Source of the DNA: Acidobacteriota bacterium
GTDB taxonomy: Bacteria > Acidobacteriota > HRBIN11
Reading direction: 5' to 3'
Length of the DNA: 10,522 nt
NCBI GenBank assembly: GCA_030550225.1
Contig: JAUQPV010000069.1
Span: 1-10,522, forward strand
The notes beneath the pieces were generated by a model. The model had not been told where the DNA came from. It did no database searches and saw only the letters and a program-made list of their open reading frames with translations. Below are positions 6,392 through 10,522 of this stretch, piece after piece. The position numbers and the translations under genes are program-made. Position 1 is the first letter of the stretch. Every line of letters begins with the position of its first letter.

Positions 6392-7258
6392 ATGCAAAAC
6401 CAAATCAAAACGGTCGTCTTGTTGGTCCTGCTGACGGTCCTCCTGCTGGGTCTGGGGGACCTCATCGGGGGTCGCGTGGGGTTGACCCTGGCGTTGGGGT
6501 TGGCCTTACTGATGAACGGACTGGCGTACTGGTTTTCCGATCGGATCGTCCTGGCTCTCCACGGGGCCGTCCCCCTGACGGAGGCGGAGGCCCCCCACGT
6601 CTATCGGATCGTGCGAGACCTCACTCAACGACTGGGCGTGCCCATGCCCCGGCTGTACCGGGTCCCGACGGAAGTCCCGAATGCCTTTGCCACGGGACGG
6701 GACCCCCAGCATGCGGCCGTAGCCGTCACGGACGGGATTCTGCGTCTCCTGCGGCCCGAAGAGCTGGAGGGCGTCCTGGCCCATGAGATCTCCCACGTCG
6801 TGAATCGGGACACCCTGATCACGACGGTCACGGCCGTCATCGCCGGGGCCATCATGTATCTGGCCCGGATGGCCCAGTGGGCGTTCCTGTTTATGGGCGG
6901 GTCTCGGGACGACGACCGGGACTCCGGCGTCCATCCCGTCGGACTTCTGATCGCGGCCATCTTGGCGCCCATTGCGGCCCTGCTCATTCAGCTCTGGGTG
7001 TCTCGCACTCGGGAATACATGGCCGACGAACGAGGGGCCCGTTTGGTCGGTCGGCCGGACGGGCTGATCTCGGCCCTTCGGAAGATCGAGGCCTTCCAGC
7101 GGCAAATTCCGGCGGACGTACCTTCACCGGCGACGGCGCACCTGTATTTCGCGAAGCCGCATACGAACTGGCTGGTCGAGTGGCTGAGCACTCATCCGCC
7201 GGTGGAGAAGCGCATCGAACGTCTGCAGGCCCTCTTTTATGGGTCACCTGTCTCGTAG
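6392..7258 (+). CDS. htpX: Membrane zinc metalloprotease HtpX (M48 family)
   Basis: HtpX is an inner-membrane zinc protease that degrades misfolded membrane proteins, partnering FtsH in E. coli. The protein has 288 residues, the normal size. Two membrane helices lie at about 4-21 and 31-48 and two more at about 142-160 and 184-203. The zinc site is HEISH (His131, Glu132, His135), with the third ligand expected at Glu208 in SRTREYMADERGA (204-216), a pattern typical of HtpX. NAFATG (97-102) and the C-terminal STHPPVEKRIERL (266-278) are also family hallmarks. The ATG at 6392 is preferred to the TTG at 6377 because GAGG (6382-6385) sits 6 nt before it. The gene leads a quality-control operon from promoter P2; its stop codon overlaps the grpE ribosome binding site. 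Confidence 0.95.
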   Translation: MQNQIKTVVLLVLLTVLLLGLGDLIGGRVGLTLALGLALLMNGLAYWFSDRIVLALHGAVPLTEAEAPHVYRIVRDLTQRLGVPMPRLYRVPTEVPNAFATGRDPQHAAVAVTDGILRLLRPEELEGVLAHEISHVVNRDTLITTVTAVIAGAIMYLARMAQWAFLFMGGSRDDDRDSGVHPVGLLIAAILAPIAALLIQLWVSRTREYMADERGARLVGRPDGLISALRKIEAFQRQIPADVPSPATAHLYFAKPHTNWLVEWLSTHPPVEKRIERLQALFYGSPVS

Positions 7259-7269
7259 GAGGTCAGGTC

Positions 7270-7968
7270 ATGACGGACCGGGACTCCAAGACGCCGACGA
7301 ACGGGGCCGAGCCGGACGAGCCGGGTCCGTCGATCGGCGGGGAGGCCCTGAAGTCGGCGCCTAAGGTCAAGATCAAGGTCATCGACCGACGGTTCTGGGC
7401 TCAGCGGCATACCTCTCCCGAGGCGATTCCGGCTGAGGAAGTCACGATCGACGAGTCTCGCTTCCGGCCGGCTTACGTGCAGGAGCTGGAACAGCGTCTC
7501 CAGGAGACCCTTCAGCAGCTCCAAACGGTTTCTGAAGCCTACCGTCACCTCCGGTCGGAGCAGGAGAACTGGCGGCGCCGGATGGAGAAACAGCGAGACC
7601 AGGCCGTCTTCGAGTTCAAGAAACGGATCCTTTCCAAGCTCTTGGAGCTCATGGACAACTTCCGGCTGGCTCTCCAGTCGACGGCCGGTGCGGCCTCGAA
7701 TCCGGCCGCCGAGCCGATCCTGGCCGGTCTGCGTATGATTTACGACCAGATGGAACGTTTCCTGGCCAGTGAGGGCGTCGAGAAGATCGAGCCGGTCGGT
7801 GAGGCATTTGACCCCAGTTCGGCAGAAGTCGTCGAGGTCGTCGAGGTCGATCGGGACGAACTGGACCATCGGATTTTGGAAGTCGTCCAGCCGGGTTATC
7901 GACTGGGAGACCAGCTCTTACGCCCGGCCCGGGTCCGCGTCGGTCAGAAGGGGACAGCGGGGGAGTGA
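7270..7968 (+). CDS. grpE: Nucleotide exchange factor GrpE
   Basis: GrpE is the homodimeric cofactor that releases ADP from DnaK. At 232 residues it is slightly longer than usual. Hallmarks are the heptad-patterned helix (about 65-120), LSKLLELMDNFRLAL (the family's central four-helix-bundle segment), GVEKIEPVGEAFDPSSAEVV, and the C-terminal beta-domain motif GYRLGDQLLRPARVRV. The first 60 residues are an acidic and Pro-rich tail carrying a patterned stretch, KVKIKVIDRRFWAQR, that is not part of the E. coli form. AGGAGG (7257-7262) overlaps the htpX TAG stop and lies 7 nt before this ATG, so translation is closely coupled. An in-frame extension further upstream would run inside htpX and is rejected. 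dnaK and dnaJ are not in the window. Confidence 0.95.
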   Translation: MTDRDSKTPTNGAEPDEPGPSIGGEALKSAPKVKIKVIDRRFWAQRHTSPEAIPAEEVTIDESRFRPAYVQELEQRLQETLQQLQTVSEAYRHLRSEQENWRRRMEKQRDQAVFEFKKRILSKLLELMDNFRLALQSTAGAASNPAAEPILAGLRMIYDQMERFLASEGVEKIEPVGEAFDPSSAEVVEVVEVDRDELDHRILEVVQPGYRLGDQLLRPARVRVGQKGTAGE

Positions 7969-7973
7969 GAGAT

Positions 7974-8047
7974 TTGGCTGTTGGCTGTTGGGTGTTAGGT
8001 GTTGGGTTTTTTGAAAAGGCCGAGCACCCAACACCGAATACCCAACA
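7974..8047. repeat. Tandem 7-mer and 22-bp inverted repeat before groES
   Basis: Five 7-bp units (TTGGCTG, TTGGCTG, TTGGGTG, TTAGGTG, TTGGGTT) occupy 7974-8008. The last part (7986-8007) is an inverted copy of 8026-8047, with 20 of 22 positions pairing around an 18-nt loop. The RNA would form a long hairpin between the grpE stop and the groES ribosome binding site. A competing stem, CCGAGC (8020-8025) with GCTCGG (8053-8058), would take in the edge of the ribosome binding site, so two alternative folds are possible. Confidence 0.7.
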
Positions 8048-8068
8048 CCGAAGCTCGGGAGGTGTGCC

Positions 8069-8362
8069 ATGAAGGTGAAGCCCCTGCACGATCGCGTGAT
8101 CGTCGAGCGTCTGGAAAAGCAAGAGGAGACCGTCGGCGGCATCATCATCCCGGACACGGCGAAGGAGAAGCCCCAGCAGGGCCGAGTCGTCGCCGTCGGT
8201 CCAGGCCGCCTGACGGAGGAAGGGACTCGTCGGGAGATGACTGTGAAGCCTGGGGATCTGGTGATCTTCGGCAAATATGCGGGCACCGAGTTCAAGATGG
8301 ACGATAAGGAGTACCTGATCTTGCGGGAAGACGACATCTACGCTGTCCTGGAGGAAAAGTAA
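8069..8362 (+). CDS. groES: Co-chaperonin GroES
   Basis: GroES forms the seven-subunit lid that closes the GroEL folding chamber. The 97-residue length is standard. The N-terminus KPLHDRVIVERL, then TVGGIIIPDTAKEKPQQG (the mobile loop that docks on GroEL, about residues 21-38), GRVVAVGPG, VKPGDLVIFGKYAG and the C-terminus YLILREDDIYAVL all match the family. The start is set by GGGAGG (8057-8062), 6 nt before the ATG. It follows grpE by 100 nt that hold a long inverted repeat, and precedes groEL by 81 nt that hold a hairpin. Confidence 0.98.
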   Translation: MKVKPLHDRVIVERLEKQEETVGGIIIPDTAKEKPQQGRVVAVGPGRLTEEGTRREMTVKPGDLVIFGKYAGTEFKMDDKEYLILREDDIYAVLEEK

Positions 8363-8371
8363 CTTGGACGG

Positions 8372-8402
8372 GCCTTCGAGTCTGTCGTCTGGCCTCGAAG
8401 GC
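8372..8402 (+). promoter_or_regulatory. Intercistronic hairpin between groES and groEL
   Basis: GCCTTCGAG (8372-8380) pairs perfectly over 9 bp with CTCGAAGGC (8394-8402) around a 13-nt loop. It sits 9 nt after the groES stop. Only a weak T-stretch follows (GGGGTTTCTT), so partial attenuation, RNA processing or mRNA protection are more likely than full termination. Confidence 0.55.
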
Positions 8403-8443
8403 TGGGGTTTCTTGAAATCCCGGACTGCTCGAGGAGGTGTGCG

Positions 8444-10075
8444 ATGCCGGCCAAGGACCTTCGTTACCATGATGAAGCTCGACAAGCCTTGCTCCGGGGT
8501 GTCCAGAAGCTGGTCGACGCCGTCCGCGTGACCCTGGGGCCGACGGGCCGCAACGTCCTCCTGCATCGGAGCTTCGGCCCGCCCCTGGTGACCAAGGACG
8601 GCGTGACCGTCGCCAAGGAGATCGAACTCAAGGACAAGTACGAAAACATGGGGGCGACCCTGGTCAAGCAGGTAGCGACGAAGACTCATGACATCGCCGG
8701 GGACGGCACGACGACGGCCTCGATCCTGGCTTACGCCATCTTCCGGGAGGGGATCCGCCACGTCGCCGCCGGGGCGAATCCCATGCTGGTCCGGCGGGGC
8801 ATCGAGCGGGCCGTCGAGGCCGTCATCGAAGAACTCCGCAAGATGTCTCGTCCCGTGACGAGCAACAAGGACATCGAGTACGTCGCCGCCATCGCCGCCA
8901 ACAACGACGAGCGGGTCGGTCAGCTCATCGCTGAGGCGATGGAAAAGGTCGGACGTGACGGTGTCATCACCGTCGAGGAGGGCAAGTCGGCGACGACCCA
9001 ACTCGAGGTCGTCGAGGGCATGCAATTCGACCGAGGCTATCTGTCGCCTTACTTTATCACCGACCCGGACCGGATGGAGTGCGTCTTGGAAGATGCTTAC
9101 ATCCTGGTCTACGAGAAGAAGATCTCGGCGGTCAACGACATCCTGCCCCTGCTCCAGCAGGTCGTCCAGGACGGACGTCCCCTGTTGGTCATCGCCGAGG
9201 ACGTCGAGGGCGAGGCCCTGGCCACGCTGGTCGTCAACAAGCTTCGGGGCGTCCTGAAGGTCTGCGCTGTCAAGGCACCCGGGTACGGCGAACGCCGGAA
9301 GGCGATGTGCCAGGACATCGCCATTCTTACAGGCGGCCAGTTCATCGCCGAGGAGACGGGCCTGAAGCTCGAGCGGGTTACCCTCCGGGACCTCGGGCGG
9401 GCCCAGCGGGTCATCGTCAAGAAGGAGACGACGACTATCGTCGGCGGTCAGGGCGACAAGCGGGCCATCCAGGGCCGGATCGAACAGTTGAAGGCTGAGC
9501 TGGAGAAGACGACGTCGGACTACGATAAAGAAAAACTCCAGGAGCGGATCGCCAAGCTCTCGGGCGGCGTCGCCGTCATCCGGGTCGGGGCGCCGACCGA
9601 GTCGGCCATGAAGGAGTTGAAAGCCCGGATCGAGGACGCCGTCCATGCCACGAAGGCGGCCGTCGAAGAGGGTATCCTGCCCGGTGGCGGCGTCGCCCTC
9701 CTGCGGGCCCAGCGGGCCCTGGACGACTTGAAGGTCGACGGCGACGAACGGGTCGGCATCGATATCGTGCGGCGGGCCCTCGAGGAGCCCGTCCGCCAGA
9801 TTGCGGCCAACGCCGGCCTGGACCCGACGACGGTCGTCGAGCGGATCCTCGAGAAGAAGCAGGTCAGCTACGGTCTGAACGCCCGGACGCTCAACTTTGA
9901 GGACCTCATGAAGGCTGGCGTCGTGGACCCGATGAAGGTGACCCGGGTGGCCCTCCAGAATGCCGCCTCGGTCGCCAGCCTGCTGGTGACGACGGAAGCC
10001 GTCCTGATCGAGCTCCCCGAGAAGAAGAAAAAGAAGAAGCGGACGCCGGCCGGCATGGAGGACATGGAGTTCTAA
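8444..10075 (+). CDS. groEL: Chaperonin GroEL
   Basis: GroEL is the tetradecameric ATP-driven chaperonin. It is 543 residues long, near the family standard. The nucleotide site is intact: LGPTGRNV (31-38), the catalytic GDGTTTA (86-92, Asp87) and Asp398 in KARIEDAVHATKAAVEEG, both at E. coli numbering. ILPGGGVALL (411-420) matches the equatorial domain. The C-terminal tail is odd: a run of six lysines (527-532) and an end reading TPAGMEDMEF instead of the usual GGM repeats. GAGGAGG (8431-8437) lies 6 nt before the ATG; the sequence GGAGGTGTGC before the ATG is shared with groES. The gene ends the operon, with a GC-rich hairpin 8 nt after the stop. Confidence 0.98.
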   Translation: MPAKDLRYHDEARQALLRGVQKLVDAVRVTLGPTGRNVLLHRSFGPPLVTKDGVTVAKEIELKDKYENMGATLVKQVATKTHDIAGDGTTTASILAYAIFREGIRHVAAGANPMLVRRGIERAVEAVIEELRKMSRPVTSNKDIEYVAAIAANNDERVGQLIAEAMEKVGRDGVITVEEGKSATTQLEVVEGMQFDRGYLSPYFITDPDRMECVLEDAYILVYEKKISAVNDILPLLQQVVQDGRPLLVIAEDVEGEALATLVVNKLRGVLKVCAVKAPGYGERRKAMCQDIAILTGGQFIAEETGLKLERVTLRDLGRAQRVIVKKETTTIVGGQGDKRAIQGRIEQLKAELEKTTSDYDKEKLQERIAKLSGGVAVIRVGAPTESAMKELKARIEDAVHATKAAVEEGILPGGGVALLRAQRALDDLKVDGDERVGIDIVRRALEEPVRQIAANAGLDPTTVVERILEKKQVSYGLNARTLNFEDLMKAGVVDPMKVTRVALQNAASVASLLVTTEAVLIELPEKKKKKKRTPAGMEDMEF

Positions 10076-10083
10076 AGGGGCGT

Positions 10084-10111
10084 GGCCCGGGCCGTCTTTC
10101 GGCCCCGGGCC
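10084..10111 (+). terminator. GC-rich hairpin after groEL
   Basis: GGCCCGGGCCG (10084-10094) and CGGCCCCGGGCC (10100-10111) pair over 11 bp with one bulged C and a 5-nt loop TCTTT. No T-run follows, so it may be a 3'-end stabiliser or a weak terminator backed up by the hairpin at 10274-10316. Confidence 0.55.
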
Positions 10112-10273
10112 TCACCTCTCGACCCTGAACGCCCGATACCGACGGCCCTGCCACTTGATTCCTCGTTTCTCGTCGATCCGAGCCGTTCGGTTCGTGAAAA
10201 CCTGCATGGATTCGGCTTTTCCGACCCTTCGGGGCGGACGGTTTTTCAAGCAAAGGGCAGTTCGGGAGTCATG

Positions 10274-10316
10274 AAAGGCAAAGGGTAAAGAGTATTTACT
10301 CTATGCCCTTTGCTTT
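10274..10316 (+). terminator. Long hairpin upstream of the selenoprotein gene
   Basis: Left arm AAAGGCAAAGGG then GAGTA (10274-10294), right arm TACTC then CCCTTTGCTTT (10297-10316), with a 2-nt loop and internal mismatches. It is followed by the T-rich TTTATCTATCT, so it may end readthrough from the groEL operon. The words CTATGCCCTT and GGC-AAGGGTA are shared with the hairpin at 4752-4782. The 160 nt between the groEL hairpin and this one (10112-10273) show no gene; only a loose pairing of TGAAAACC (10195-10202) with GGTTTTTCA (10240-10248) was noticed. No clear promoter for the next gene was found. Confidence 0.6.
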
Positions 10317-10373
10317 ATCTATCTGCCCGCGACCACGGCTCATCCTGACGACCTTTCCACAGGAGGTGACCCC

Positions 10374-10522
10374 ATGAAGGTCCAGATCGTCTACTGCGCC
10401 GTGTGAAACTACGAACCTCAAGCCGTCAGGCTGACGGAACAGCTCATCACCGAATTCAAGCAGGCCCTCGAGGAGGTCACCCTCGTGCCGGCCGCCGGCG
10501 GCCGTTTCGAGGTCTACATCGA
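10374..10522 (+). CDS. SelW/Rdx-family selenoprotein with in-frame UGA (partial)
   Basis: The ATG at 10374 has an excellent ribosome binding site (AGGAGG, 10361-10366, 7 nt upstream). Read with TGA at 10404-10406 as selenocysteine (U), the protein begins MKVQIVYCAVUNYEPQAVRL and continues open to the right edge. This is the SelT/SelW/SelH (Rdx) thioredoxin-like fold: beta strand, CxxU redox motif (Cys8, Sec11), helix, then EVTLVPAAGGRFEVYI. Cysteine homologues of the family carry CxxC at this place, so UGA falls exactly on the catalytic position. A SECIS-like hairpin follows at 10423-10437. The family is thought to act in thiol redox chemistry, but its substrate is unsettled. Without recoding the product would be a 10-residue peptide, so the gene is easily missed. 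A sequencing error is unlikely given this coincidence. Confidence 0.9.
10423..10437 (+). promoter_or_regulatory. Bacterial SECIS-like hairpin
   Basis: CCGTCA (10423-10428) and TGACGG (10432-10437) pair perfectly around the loop GGC (10429-10431). The loop starts 22 nt after the UGA, inside the known bacterial range of roughly 16-37 nt, and its first base is G, as the bacterial SECIS model requires. It would recruit SelB with Sec-tRNA. It lies within the coding sequence, as bacterial SECIS elements do. Confidence 0.75.

Noticed and set aside
6877..7269. Long upstream extension of the grpE frame
   Set aside because: It lies wholly inside htpX in another frame and has no family likeness; the ATG at 7270 has a perfect ribosome binding site.
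8411..8417. CTTGAAA, like a sigma32 -35 box, before groEL
   Set aside because: No CCCCAT-type -10 box follows at 11-17 nt; the site lies in an intercistronic region with its own hairpin.
7649..9646. Very long minus-strand open frame opposite groES and groEL
   Set aside because: It is a shadow of GC-rich coding on the plus strand; the protein shows no domain and crosses several plus-strand genes.
10404..10406. Reading the TGA as a true stop or a pseudogene mutation
   Set aside because: The TGA falls exactly on the redox residue of the CxxC/CxxU motif, the frame stays family-like afterwards, and a SECIS-like stem follows at the right distance.

Overview
The window is bacterial chromosomal DNA, GC-rich and tightly packed, with mostly G or C at third codon positions. 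It suggests a Gram-negative bacterium, because an LpxH-like lipid A enzyme is present, and one that makes selenocysteine, because a selenoprotein gene starts near the right edge. Nothing here names the phylum. The conserved set (gyrA, htpX, grpE, groES, groEL) reads as core genome rather than a mobile island, and I saw no transposase, phage, CRISPR or tRNA gene.

Layout. 1-75: first 25 codons of an unrecognised gene on the minus strand. 76-376: divergent spacer with a good gyrA promoter. 377-4747 (+): gyrA, then a gene joining TPR repeats to two cyclic-nucleotide-binding-type domains. 4752-4782: hairpin between convergent genes. 4787-5957 (-): an lpxH-like metallophosphoesterase followed by yraN, overlapping by 92 nt. 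5958-6391: 434-nt divergent spacer with an 8-bp tandem repeat and two sigma70-type promoters, one overlaid by two perfect inverted repeats. 6392-10075 (+): htpX, grpE, groES and groEL, a protein quality-control operon with structured spacers before groES and groEL. 10076-10373: spacer with two hairpins. 10374 to the edge (+): a SelW/Rdx-family selenoprotein read through an in-frame UGA, with a SECIS-like hairpin just downstream.

How the genes fit together. HtpX is a membrane zinc protease for damaged membrane proteins. GrpE is the nucleotide exchange factor of DnaK. GroES and GroEL form the folding chamber. Together they cover membrane and cytosolic protein quality control, but dnaK, dnaJ and hrcA are absent from the window and no CIRCE operator is visible. 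The selenoprotein behind them is a thioredoxin-fold redox protein, which would fit a stress-response neighbourhood, although a terminator-like hairpin separates it.

The two points most worth attention are the UGA-containing SelW-like gene, which standard gene calling truncates or misses, and the spacers. Almost every spacer is built from short repeated words arranged as near-palindromes, and one hairpin family occurs twice.
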